Shown here in pieces: positions 46,501-57,332 of a DNA stretch of 64,000 nucleotides. Position 1 is the first letter of the stretch, and the number at the start of each line of letters is the position of its first letter. Origin of the DNA: Narthecium ossifragum (taxonomy: Eukaryota; Streptophyta; Magnoliopsida; Dioscoreales; Nartheciaceae); assembly GCA_963920575.1 (NCBI GenBank), contig OY986970.1:2002959-2066958 (forward strand), in the 5' to 3' direction. A model generated the notes under the pieces. That model did no database searches. It was given only the letters and a program-made list of their open reading frames with translations, and had not been told where the DNA came from. The position numbers were made by a program, and so were the translations under genes.

Positions 46501-48151
46501 CAGATGCACACAACAGCATCCCAGACTACCTTTTAAGAACCAAAGAACATTAAAACCAAAAGGCCGCCCATCAGTTTATTTTTCTCACATTCTCAAAAGA
46601 TGACGAATGGTACCCGCAATTGCAGTGTTACTCAAGAAAAGATATAATGGGAACATTCACAATAGAATCTTCATGCCATCAAAATCCTTATTTGTCTTCT
46701 ACGTAGTTATTTGCATTTCCTGATTCCACAATAAGGCCTATAAATGCCTTCAATAGTTGCACCGCTTATTCACTCCAAGCTGTAAATTCCTACGCCTAAT
46801 CCCACTGACCAAGAAAGTCACAACAATTCTACACCAACCTTTTTCCCAAAAGGAGGGTTTTAACTTGACAGATGTCATCAGATAAACTGAGTCATCAATA
46901 TTCGAATGCCCTATGCATATATCGAATTCACCAAACTGTCTTCAGGAATAATATAGGAATTTGTCTGGATCACTGGTTCATTAACAAGTTGTTTATTTGC
47001 CTCTGAAAACTTACTCAGAATACGAAGTCCAAAAGTGCGAAAGCAAATTAACGTCCAGGAGGTTAAGGGCAAACTCAAGAAGCAACATGTGATTGTGTGA
47101 TGAAATTAGGAATGAACTCACTTACTGGAGCTAGAGAAAGTGCCCTCAGCATCAAGAGCCCACCGAATATGTCCACAAGAAAACCTATAACCCAAATCTT
47201 GTTGAAAGCATATGATTTGATCACCTATAAGATCCAAATGTGATATATCACTATTCACCGGTATTATTAGACAGGTATATCACTAGAAAAATAAGCTCAT
47301 AGCATAAATTTTCAAAAGGAATAGAGGATGTCGGATCATTTGACAGGTTTCACACCTGCGACTGCAAACAAATGAACAAATATACCAACCAAAAAAACAC
47401 AAGTTACAAATTATTCTACACTAAAACGATTACACTTCAGATAAACATAAAGAGCAGCAATTATACTAGGAACTAAGTACCGTGAATCAAATCAATCCAA
47501 ACGAGAAGGTGATCATTGCCGACATCTCCCAACATAAGCAACAAAATTATGGAGAAGCTTTTCTTTGGTGTCAACGAATATATGGAACAATAAAGTGAGA
47601 CTCCAACCTACAAATGGGCATCGTTCCATTGACATTTCTTGAAGGACTTTGCTATACGCCTTGTTACCAACAAAGAATAATTTGCTTCCAAAACCATGAG
47701 AATCCAATAATGGAGTTTTTGGGTGGATCTGATTTCCCGATTAAATAAAAACTATAGCCATGCAGCGGCAACATTTGCCCGAAAACTTCCGATTTCCAAT
47801 CTGAAATTGTCTCACTGACAATGTTCCCAAATCACATCCTTTAATTATACAAATGACCGGATTTATCACATATCAGCAAGAACCGAGAGATAAAAAAAAT
47901 AACAATGCCAATAATAATGAGCTCAGAAACAGCAACCAAAAAATCGACAGAAAAAACAACAAATTTCGTCCAAAAGACAAACTAACCAAATATATCTTTT
48001 CCTTTTCAAATCATAGAAACGAGAAAGGAAAAGGAGAAACCTTGAGCTTTAATGAGAGGGGAGGGAGGATAATGGTGCCCTTCTTCTGGAGGACCTTCCC
48101 GATGTTGCTCCCCGCCGTCGCCAACAACGTTAGGCATATGGATTCCCACAT
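43529..48151 (-). CDS. NIPA9: Probable magnesium transporter, NIPA9 type
   Basis: Nine minus-strand exons, 48151-48041, 47224-47126, 46449-46320, 45857-45769, 45400-45344, 45219-45161, 45000-44915, 44173-43960 and 43748-43529, give 354 residues. NIPA proteins are multi-pass membrane proteins of the DMT superfamily, thought to move Mg2+. The start [20 protein letters not shown] and [17 protein letters not shown] match the plant NIPA9 group. Later landmarks are [59 protein letters not shown] and [20 protein letters not shown]. The final hydrophobic segment is [16 protein letters not shown]. About nine hydrophobic helices can be counted. An in-frame upstream ATG at 48277 would add 42 Arg/Pro-rich residues; I chose 48151 because the family starts at MWES. 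Exon 4 uses the donor TTT^GTAGGT; the alternative breaks the frame. Confidence 0.95.
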
Positions 48152-48284
48152 CGTTCTCCTCGGTATGGACCTATCTCTCTCTCCCGCCGGAGAGATCCAA
48201 GCCCGGCGCGATGGAGGCGGGGATCGACGTTTCGAAGGGAGATGCGCGTGGCTGGTGGTGTTACGCGTCTTTTTCAAGTAACGC

Positions 48285-48500
48285 CTCTTGCTCTAGAGGA
48301 GAGAGAGAGAGTTGGGCCGGTCATATGACTTTGGACTACGCTATGCTTCTCTTTGGAATGGGGCCATAGTTTCGGGCCTCTATGAGAGATCAGACGCGGA
48401 TACATTGCTGAATGGATTAGGCCTAATAGTTAGGAATACTTGGGCCTTAATTGGAGGTTAGACTCTGTTAATAAATGAAAGCCCGGCCCGAGCGGCGTTT
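48285..48500 (-). promoter_or_regulatory. NIPA9 upstream region with repeated GGGCC motifs
   Basis: TTGGGCCGG, TGGGGCCAT, CGGGCCTC, TTGGGCCTT and GCCCGGCCCG lie within about 200 bases upstream of the NIPA9 start. GGCCCA/TGGGCC (site II type) motifs are common in promoters of constitutively expressed plant genes. No TATA box is evident. Confidence 0.4.
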
Positions 48501-49242
48501 AATCAAGCCTAGACATGACTTCTTTTCTCAGAGAATTTACTTGGAGAATTATAAATAAGGAAATCGTCTCCTTTTGAATTTTTTTGTCCTATTTATCGAC
48601 CGTATCTCGAGGTAAATTTATGATATAAATATTTTACATTTGTTATCAAATACTTAACGGTTAATGACTGGTCTATATCCTATAAATTTTCACTTGTTTT
48701 GACTAATTAATATTATTTATTGAACGACATAAAAAACCACGTCATCTAACTTCTCTACATTGCATTATTAGAGACCCCTAATAAGGTCATCGAAAACCAC
48801 TCGCTGTAATATATCCTTTACTGCATGTAGTTTTGGCCATGTTTCAAACAAGACCTCCTATTTTCAGATCTTACAAAAAAGGCCCTCTCGTTACAGACTT
48901 GTTCCAATTTAGGCCTGGAGGTGAAACGCTGTCAACAGATAGAAAATGGATACATGACGTGATAAGTACCTTGCTTGTAGGTTTTGAGAGTAGAGGATTT
49001 TATTTGAAATTCAACACAAACTTTAGAGGATTTAAAGTATAAAGTATATTTTATCCTTAAAAGATTTGAGTTAAATGATTATATTATGTCACGTGACCCA
49101 TTTTCTATCATATGACCGTTGATGGCATCGATCGGGGCTTAAATTTAAACAGATTTATAATGTGAGGGATTTATTTGGATGCTTCCGGAGATATGAGGAA
49201 CCAATTTAGATGGTTGATGAAAAAGTCCAAGGCCGTGATGTA

Positions 49243-49667
49243 GGGGTGAGCAAAACCGAATCGAATTTTTAGAACCGAACCGAACCGAATAATTCGGTTC
49301 GGTTTTTCGGTATATTCGGTTCGGTTCGGTTTTTTTTGTCAAAAATTCGATATTCGGTATTCGATTCGGTTTCGGTTTTTATTTTTAAAATATAATAAAT
49401 ACCGAAATATCGAAAATTTTAAAATTATATAGCTTATTTCGGTTCAGTTTTATATTGTAAGTAAAAAAATTACGAATTATTTCGGTTTTTTCGGTTCGGT
49501 TCGATTTTTTCATGAATTCGGTTCGATTTTTAAATTAGTGTACCGAATTAATTCAGTTCGCCTCAGTTTTATGCTCTAATTTGGTTCGATTTAATTTTTT
49601 AAATCATGGAATTTTGATATTTCGATATTCGATATTTCAGTTCGGTATTTATCAAATTCCCACCCTC
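49243..49667. mobile_element. AACCGA-rich MITE, possibly hAT type
   Basis: Filled with TTCGGTTCGGTTTTTCGGT and AACCGAACCGAAT repeats. The ends are GGGGTGAGCAAAACCGAA and, reversed, GAGGGTGGGAATTTG. The flanks GTGATGTA (49235-49242) and GCGATGCA (49668-49675) match at six of eight bases, a possible decayed hAT target duplication. Confidence 0.55.
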
Positions 49668-51479
49668 GCGATGCACGAGCTGGAGCTCATGTCAGCATAA
49701 GTAATGAGGAAGAAGAGGGATGCTTGCATACCCATCACCAGCATATGCATTGGATATTTATATTCTTTTACAAGATGACCTTCACATGTTGTGGAGACCA
49801 TGAGATAAGTAAATCAAAACTGATGCGATCGAAACTAGAATCTACAAATCAATATAAGATAAACACAATCATGAGAGAAGTTGAGCGTCATCGTTATCTG
49901 ATGTCCAACTGTAAACTTGTTAGAAGATATAGGTTGATCTATGTCCTTAAAGAGCATTATCACTATGTTTTCTTTCCCTATATTTATTTAAGAAATATTA
50001 TTAAAAAAAACCACACAAAAGATTTCCTATTTTTAAACACATTCCTTATGTCATTCTCTAAAATTAATTTTATTCCCTGTAATCAAGGAATCTGTTAAAA
50101 TTTAGAGAATGGAATAGGAAACGAGTTTGAGGATATGGAATTTGTTGAATAATGTTTTTTAATTAATTCTTTATATTTAAAGATAGTGAACGGGATAGAG
50201 AATCTGTTGAGAATGAAAACGTGTTACTTATCCAAAGGGCATGTTTAGATAAACGAAATGGGGTGAATTCACTTGAATGGGGAATGGACGGATTGAATTC
50301 TTTAAATGTTGGATAATGTTTTTTAATTAATTTTTTAAATAGCTCGATTCGAGTGAACGCCGCGGGTGGATTCCGTATCCGTCCATTGGCCAATGTGTAT
50401 GTAATGTACATTAGATTTTTACATATTCATGAAATATGTGCCTAGAATCCCCTAAAATTTATCTTTACTTTTCTCTTTATGTCATGGTGTCCCACCCCCC
50501 AACTAACAGAACCGGAGAGCTATTATGCTCTTGCTTTCCAACAACCACCGTAGTGGCTGATTCCTCTGAAAACCTTGTGACGCGATATCATCTAACCACC
50601 CAATAGACCTGGAATTAAATTGCCTTCGAGATTCCCAGATATCTGCCGACCTCCTCGCAAAATAATAAAAAACAGAGGGAGTAGTTTGCATTTCCTATGG
50701 CTGGTATGGTTGCAGGCCACCAACATGCCTTTAAACTGCTCATATCTGGCTGTCTACGTGTAGAAGGATTGAAGGAAGAACAGAACGCCACCACTTTGAC
50801 ATTAATGTTAGGCTCATGAGTCATGGCAGCCCAAATTTGAATTTTAAAACCCTGCTTCTATATTCAAAGAAGTTTTGTTGTCATTAGGAAGCTTTGAAAG
50901 GGTTCTGCTAATGGTCGTTGACAGGATTGAGAGGTTTATGTTTTGACTCAGTCTGGTGGCTGATTGATTGGAGAAGGTGATAATATCATAGTTACAATAT
51001 CACATGGAACCTAAGAATGTTCCGTTGACGTTTTCAAAGGCTCAGTCCAAAATGATATTCCAAGTCAAACTTGCTAATCCTACCCATGTGGAGGTTGGAA
51101 AAAAGATTTTGATTACATAAATATACGAGTCTTTTTGGTTCGCTGCAACGAATCAAACGTATCGTTTTATCAGATCTAGCATCAGACTCAGCGCAATCGT
51201 TCGGCGTACTAGATCTAGTTGGAATAGATCTCTCCTTTTATTACTATTAACAATACAAAATATAAAAAAATAGATTTACAATATATAATATGTTATATGA
51301 GATTTTTTCTCACGCTGATTGTAATATTATTATTAAAAAAGATCATGGTATGTTTAGCATCTCATACACTCGCATTTATTATTAACAGAACAAAAGCCCT
51401 CCACGTACGTGGTTGGATCAAATAGTTCAAAACTATGATCGTTGCACATTTTATGTTTTACGAGCCACGTTAACACTAA

Positions 51480-51630
51480 GGCCCCGTTTGGATTGATGAT
51501 AAGTATGCATAAACCCCATTTATGTATCCAAACACTTTATTCACAATCTTACATAACTATTTTTAATACTTGCATAACTTTTACTTTATCCAACATACAA
51601 ACTTATCCTATCCTCAATCCAAACGGACCC
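51480..51630. mobile_element. Tourist-like MITE, copy B, intact TAA duplication
   Basis: TAA (51477-51479), then GGCCCCGTTTGGATTGATGA ... TCCTCAATCCAAACGGACCC, then TAA (51631-51633). TAA target duplications and GGCCCCGTTTGG ends are typical of the PIF/Harbinger (Tourist) superfamily. 151 bp, no coding sequence. Confidence 0.88.
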
Positions 51631-52666
51631 TAAATATAATTAGTGGCCGATAAATCCACTGAGTCCTCCCATAAAACAATATAACTCGAAATTAGAAGCA
51701 CATCCAGACAGGTTTCTGGAAATTAATTAGTTATGCAAACAGCCAATCAGTAGATGGTGGGAATGCTTCAAAGATTAGATCTGGCAGTCCCAAATATATG
51801 GGACAAGATTCCATTAGTTGGCCATATGAGTGTTGTATTAGAGCAAATGAGACAGGAAATGGGCTCCAAGAGCAAAGTATTCCCAAAAGCATGAGGATAA
51901 GCATCATTTCATTAAAGCCATGCTTTAAACCATGGCCCACCACACAGCAATTGATGTTAATTTTAACCCGAGCATCTGTTGAACGTGTCCTCCGCCCAAT
52001 TAAAGAACAATTAGATCATTGTCTTTACTCTTTACCCCCCTATTTCTACCTTTTGTGGCTTCTAACTTTTTACAATAGAATAATTTTTTGGATGTATTTG
52101 GCCTTAAGATTCTGAAAATTTAAACCGAATTATATCATTATGAGAAAAATAAATGCAAAAATACCAGGATTTTTTTTATAAAAAAAATTAGAAAACAAAA
52201 CAGGCCAAAATCCCAAAAAAAATAAGTCAGTTAACTTTGTCCAGATCCTTGCCTTGAAATCTGCACCAAATAAATCCTGAGACCATGGAACAATATCTTC
52301 TCTCATACATGTGTTCTCTCAACAATTCTCTTAAAAAAATCTAATGTAGATCAGTAGATCTATCTCATGAACAAGCCCCACATACATCAAGATTCAAGGG
52401 TCAATCAATGCCCACTGAGCCAAGAATACTTTGACTCCTTAATTCCTGGTTTCAAACTTCCCAAATACCCTCCACAGTGAAACCCCATCCATCATCATCT
52501 ATTCTATACAATAGATGCAAAGTTAAAAGCAAATGCCACCACACCACCACCCTGACCTGTAATCCATCCAATTGGGCACCAAAAAAGAAAGGAAGACTAG
52601 GTAGTGGTTGCTATACACACACAATACATAGAGAGAGATTTGAAACTAGAGAAGACATCTAGGGGG

Positions 52667-52672
<6 letters not shown>

Positions 52673-52703
<31 letters not shown>
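52673..52703. repeat. (GA)n microsatellite in the DUF3511 leader
   Basis: A run of about 31 bases of GA ends 6 bases before the start codon of the DUF3511 gene. GA-rich leaders are common in plant 5' UTRs. Confidence 0.85.
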
Positions 52704-52706
<3 letters not shown>

Positions 52707-52709
52707 TTC

Positions 52710-53192
52710 ATGGCTAACTACAAATCCTATGCCGATGAGAGGAGGCAGATGGAGGTGTATGGAGGGAGGGGGATGCCACCACCTTCAGGGGCTGATGGGA
52801 GGTGGCAGATGGAGGTGTATGGGGGGAGGGGGATGCCACCACCCTCAGGGGCTGACGGGAGGTGGCAGATGGAGGTGTATGGGGGGAGGGGGATGCCACC
52901 ACCATCAGGGATGCATGACATGAGGAGCTACAGCACTTCCTATGTCCCCAGCCAGCATAGCTACGAGCAGCCATCAGGCAAGGGTATCAAGCTCAAGAAG
53001 GGGAAGAGCTTGTCTGGGACATCATCATCCAAAGGTGGGTTTTTGGGGATGAATGATCCAGAGTTCCAGAGGAAGAAGAGGGTGGCTGGGTACAAGGTGT
53101 ATACTGTGGAGGGCAGGATGAAGGGGTCCTTCAGGAAGAGCTTCAGGTGGCTTAAAGATAGATACACCCAGGTGGTACATGGCTGGTGGTGA
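52710..53192 (+). CDS. DUF3511 domain protein with N-terminal 20-residue repeats
   Basis: A single exon of 160 residues. The C-terminal third is the DUF3511 domain: GGFLGMNDPEFQRKKRVAGY, then KVYTVEGRMKGSFRKSFRWL and KDRYTQVVHGWW to the end. The function of this plant-only family is unknown; the tail is strongly basic and aromatic. Residues about 12-67 are three copies of QMEVYGGRGMPPPSGADGRW, encoded by exact 60-base tandem units starting at 52746, 52806 and 52866. The third copy ends in SGMHDMRS. Other family members, as I remember them, have a variable Ser/Tyr-rich N-terminus without this tandem array. The start follows a GA-rich leader and is the only ATG in frame. Confidence 0.93.
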   Translation: MANYKSYADERRQMEVYGGRGMPPPSGADGRWQMEVYGGRGMPPPSGADGRWQMEVYGGRGMPPPSGMHDMRSYSTSYVPSQHSYEQPSGKGIKLKKGKSLSGTSSSKGGFLGMNDPEFQRKKRVAGYKVYTVEGRMKGSFRKSFRWLKDRYTQVVHGWW

Positions 53193-56100
53193 TATATCCA
53201 ATTCCGCTCCCTTTGGTAATACTTATGGACCCTTCTTTGATCAAAACCCCCTTATTTTGGGTTTGGAGTTCTATGGTCATCTGTGGACTGATGTTTATGG
53301 AGCTGTAAAAAGAATTTTTATTTGTTCCAGTTGCGATGATTCTGTTCTCTAGGGCTTGTTTCATGGATGGATTTGTTCTTGGCTTTTTTTGTATCATGGG
53401 GTCTTTATCTAATTTATGCTGTTGCAGATGATTCTGATCTTGAGGGATTGTTTCATGGGTGGATTTGGTTTTGGCTTTTTAGGATTATGGGGTGGTTATC
53501 TATTTTATGCTGTTCAGATAGATGATCTAACCTTGGACCTTGTCTCATCTGTTTTTGTTATCCAGATAGTTATAAGGACTTCAGATGATGGTTTTTGTGG
53601 TTGACTTATTGATTCAATTGCCATCCATGTGTGTTGATTCAAGGGAGTTCTATGTCTTGTATTGATCGTGCTTGTTATCCGGGTAGATAGGGCTTCAAAG
53701 TTATGGTTCTTGTCGATGACATTCAGATTCAATTATTCATATGCTTAGAGTCAAAGCTGCGGTTTTTCATTTTGGGCCTTCTGTTTGGTTCTTGTTATTG
53801 TTCTCGTGGATGATTTCTTTTCTTCGCCAGAGCCCGTTATGTAATTTTGTGATTCTTTTTTCTTCTATTTGTGGGAATGATATGTGTGTCTGTAAGGTTT
53901 GGTTCTTTATGTTGTTCTTGATGCTGCACCTAGGATTTTATCCTGTGGATTCTTGAAATGGTGAAGATTAGTTTTCTGCTAGTTCTATAGGGCTTTGGCT
54001 GTGGTTGATAATTTAATCAAGTTTTGAAGAGCAACTCTTGTTCCTTTAAGCATCATCATCATCCCCCAAATTAGTTTTCTAGTTTTAAGAATTTCTGCTA
54101 AAAGTGACTTAATTTTATTCAGAAGCAGGCAAGCAGCATCATCAATCATGCTTCAATATCTAGACAAATCATTTAAGGTCTCCTTTGTATGTCTACAAGG
54201 AGGTTTTTGAAGTTACCTATAGTTGGTTAGATATGAGAGAGTATATTGTTGGTTTGTTACTGAAGTCATTTAAAAGGTATTTTCTTAATATTTTAAACCT
54301 TTGCAATGAAAGCTATATATCACCAGTCGAGTCTTCATTCATTCATTTTTTTTTTTTTATCAACAGTAATATGCTGTTGGTTTTCACTTATTATTTTGCG
54401 AGGAATCATGCTTTCGATTTTTTCCATGATAAGCATGTTTTTTGCATGGTTGACTCAATCTACAATGCAATGATTGCCATAAAGCTATATAATTCGCGAG
54501 GTAGCAGCTACAAACTCACAACCAAATGTTATGCATTGTTTTCTCTAACAAGGAGATCCATTCTTGAAAGTTTGTATAAATAATGCAGACGTACTGTTGA
54601 TGAGAAGTTGGATAAAAGCACTAGGGTATTTCTTTAGATGTATCATGCTAGCTGATTGGTTGGAGTATAATAACCTCTATTAGCATATTCTTCCAATAAC
54701 TGCTTGTGTCGAAGTTCCTCAAAGTTGGATTCGAAATCTTGCATTCTTCTTCCCTCAAAGTAAGAAAAACCTTGCATACTTCTTCAAAAGATGAAGGATG
54801 TCTTGATAAATGGGCAATGGATCTATGATTACTGCAGCAGACCAATTTTTTTCTACGGAATATTTCTTGAAACCAATGGAAGGTTTGTCAGGATGTTAAT
54901 ATTCATAAGTAATCCAGGTTTCCTGAAAATTGCTCTATGCATCTATGTGGATATATTTCGTTCTATGATTGAATCGCCACCTCTAGAAATCTTCTCGCGC
55001 CTTTTTTCTTCTGCTTTTCTTCTTCATGCTCTGCAAATTTGATAAAAGTCATAATTTTTTCAGTTTTCGATTTAATTGAGCTTGTGGAAGTGATAGCTTC
55101 ATATAATAATCCCTACTCGTCTGATGCCATGGCAGGGAATTCGCTTGAAGAATCCTGATTAAAGTTTCTGCTTCTTTTTTGGTGGGGCTGTTCCACTAGT
55201 TTAAGTCTGATGATGATACTTACAATGTCAAGAGGAGATAAAACAAGAAGTTTTGTGCCATGTCATGAGCTCTATTGTTCAATTAAGGAGTTGTATAGAT
55301 AATTGATATTTATCCTTGTGTGCTCCATTGTATCCAAGGATCAGTGTATCTTCATATATTTGCATTGGTAGCTTGATGAAACCTATGTAATTCACATAAT
55401 TGGAGATGACTGATGTTTTGCTTCATTAATTATTGAATCAGGCTGTCTTCTTCTTGCAGAGGATTTCCAGATTCTTTTAACTATGTTTGCATATCTTCAC
55501 AGGAATAACCACCATCCTAAATTCAAAAGTTGAGAAATGTTCAGTCGAAACATATTGGATATTTGACTTGCCAATCTGAAACCCTATTTAACCCTGAGGG
55601 TCTGTTTGGATTGAGGATAGTTTGCATAGTGGATAAAGTAAAAGTTATGTAAGTATTAAAGGTAGTTATGTAAGATCGTGGATAAAGTATTTGGATATAT
55701 AAATAGAGTTTATGTATACTTATCATCAATCCAAACAAACGGGTCCTAAATTTTATTATCTTCATTTTTTCTAAGCTCATTCTAGTTTAAACCCTATTTA
55801 ATCTCTTCATCTCTTTCATGATCATTAGTAGCAAGTCTATAATTTCCACTTTTTGGATCGTAATCTTTGATTTGTCTTTGATCGACACTCTGAGAGACAG
55901 GATCAATCAAAGAGTAATTTTACGATTATCAGTTCTCTGATTGAGAAGTTTTGCCTTTGTTCGATGCTCAGAAAGCTAATCGATTACAATGCTTTCCATG
56001 TCCTCCTTTGAAGATAGGAGAAAACAATATATTTTACATATTTATTCTTGAAATTTTTTCAAATTACACGTCTATCTTTCGAAACTTTCAAATTACGTAT
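53193..56100. other. Intergenic, 3' of the DUF3511 gene
   Basis: Starts with a probable 3' UTR. It contains a diverged direct repeat: 53351-53425 and 53440-53528 share TTGTTTCATGG-TGGATTTG, TTGGCTTTTT, ATCATGGGGT/ATTATGGGGT, and TTTATGCTGTT-CAGAT. From 54000 to 55500 I see no gene or element. A Tourist-like MITE lies at 55598-55746, inside a pair of AAACCCTATTTAA repeats at 55579-55591 and 55789-55801. Confidence 0.6.
55598..55746. mobile_element. Tourist-like MITE, copy C
   Basis: Starts GGGTCTGTTTGGATTGAGGA, ends TCATCAATCCAAACAAACGG GTCC, followed by TAA; the left flank is TGA, a decayed duplication. It shares the interior (AAAGTTATGTAAGTATTAAA, AGTTATGTAAGAT) with copies A and B. Confidence 0.8.
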
Positions 56101-56130
56101 TATATATATATAGTGAGTATTATATATATA

Positions 56131-56253
56131 CTAGTGAGATCCCATCACCACCCCACCCTTCCACTCTCCCCCCCCCCTACACTAACCTTTGCGCAAATGA
56201 GGTGTATTTTTGTCATAGGGTTGAGAATATCCTTAATTAGTTATATCAAGTTA
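56131..56253 (-). mobile_element. Helitron-like 3' terminus, fragment
   Basis: CTAG at 56131-56134 follows an (AT)n run ending in A, and a CT-rich stretch follows, as in the inverted Helitrons of this window. I could not find its TC end before the next element at 56254. Confidence 0.35.
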
Positions 56254-56403
56254 CTAGTTGTGCCCCATGCCAGTAACCACCAATCCCACCTCAATAACTC
56301 CCTCAACCTAATATTATCATACCGCATAGGCTCCACCTAAGACATTCTCTCGTCATGTAGGACAATAAATGTTTCACTTATAACTAGTCTCTTATGAGAA
56401 TGA
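56254..56403 (-). mobile_element. Helitron, non-autonomous, 150 bp
   Basis: On the minus strand it starts TCATTCTCATAAGAGACTAG after A (404) and ends CATGGGGCACAACTAG before T. The interior matches the 15056-15255 copy (CATAGGCTCCACCTAAGACA; GTAGGACAATAAATGTTTCA). Confidence 0.7.
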
Positions 56404-56518
56404 TATCTGACAATAGAGAATGAACACACCGTGGCGGTGTAAATAACTTACGTCGGTTGGGGGAGTTAATGGGGGGAAAGAGAGGGTTGTTGTTGTGTCA
56501 GGTGGCACGACTCATTAG
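56404..56518 (+). mobile_element. Helitron-family fragment, plus orientation
   Basis: Ends GTGTCAGGTGGCACGACTCA then TTAG before T at 56519, with the TGTCAGGTGGCAC near-palindrome seen in the complete copies. TTAG instead of CTAG, and no clear TC start. Confidence 0.35.
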
Positions 56519-56630
56519 TATATATTTCTATCCTATAAGATGAGATGGTTATAAATTAATATTATATTTATATTTATCATTTATCCTAAGTGGGGTGGGG
56601 TAGTGGATGGCTATCGACTATATATTTATA

Positions 56631-56807
56631 CTAGTGGTGACCACCAACCTCACCCCAATAATCAGCCAATAACTCTCTTCCACTAAACCCCCCTCAACCT
56701 AGGATTATAATGTCACATAGGCTCCACACATAAGCTACATCTAGGACATTCTTCTGCTACGTAGGACAACATGATTAACTTATAACCATCATGTCATATA
56801 AAGACGA
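56631..56807 (-). mobile_element. Helitron, non-autonomous, complete (177 bp)
   Basis: On the minus strand it starts TCGTCTTTATATGACATGAT (56807) and ends GTTGGTGGTCACCACTAG (56631), between A and T. The next element's CTAG begins at 56808, directly against its 5' end. Confidence 0.7.
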
Positions 56808-56905
56808 CTAGGTGAACCCCACATGCCATCTGGCACGCCTAACCACCACATCACTACTCTCTCTCTCTCCTACCCACCCCCCGCTACTCCCCTCCACCTT
56901 CATTC
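56808..56905 (-). mobile_element. Helitron fragment, 3' end
   Basis: CTAG at 56808-56811, then GTGAACCCCACATGCCATCTGGCACG, with the TGCCATCTGGCA hairpin, then a CT-rich stretch as in 22676-22939. The TC end was not found. Confidence 0.55.
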
Positions 56906-57293
56906 ATCTCTATTATCTGATATATTCGGACATAGCTTAGATCGGCATCTTAAGCCATATGATAGAACAGATCATCCAAATCTGCAACTTCCTGCATAAA
57001 TATCATTTTGTAAACTCATGTCTTCTAATCCAACGTAACCGAGATTGAAATTTAGGATTGTGGCGTCCGGATGCGAGCCGATGTCGTTCAAGCAAACTAA
57101 ACACCGAATTAACTGAATCCAAACCCGGATCCGGCGCTCTAAAATACACAAGATCTGATTGTATGCGGATCGGGTTACAGGGTTATCGAATTCCATTGAC
57201 GGGACATGCGGACTGGGTGAACCGGGTTTGGAACTAAAAAGCCCAAACCTCTCTTATTAAAACCATCGTCGTTGCCCCTTTGCTGCTCCTTTG

Positions 57294-57301
57294 TAGGGTT
57301 T
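57294..57301 (+). promoter_or_regulatory. Telo-box in the RPN5 leader/promoter
   Basis: TAGGGTTT lies about 32 bases before the RPN5 ATG, with AAAAGCCCAAAC (site II-like GCCCA) about 55 bases further upstream. This pairing is typical of promoters of ribosomal, proteasomal and other housekeeping genes in plants. No TATA box is evident nearby. Confidence 0.55.
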
Positions 57302-57332
57302 CATCAGTCTCCAGCTCCCGATCGCATTCAAG

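Larger units (their letters stand above)
48501..52640. other. Intergenic, 4 kb, MITE-bearing
   Basis: Holds the AACCGA-rich element at 49243-49667 and a Tourist-like MITE at 51480-51630. A direct repeat of about 40 bases (GATAATGTTTTTTAATTAATT type) occurs at 50141-50186 and 50308-50344. Short minus-strand frames near 50500-50820 resemble no family I know. No gene recognised. Confidence 0.6.

Noticed and set aside
48152..48277. Upstream in-frame extension of NIPA9 by 42 residues
   Set aside because: Arg/Pro-rich 5'-UTR-like sequence; the family starts at MWES, so the downstream ATG was kept.
50503..50824. Minus-strand frames thought to be a LINE RNase H remnant
   Set aside because: No catalytic acidic residues or Cys/His pattern could be aligned with the LINE copy at 23545-26016.
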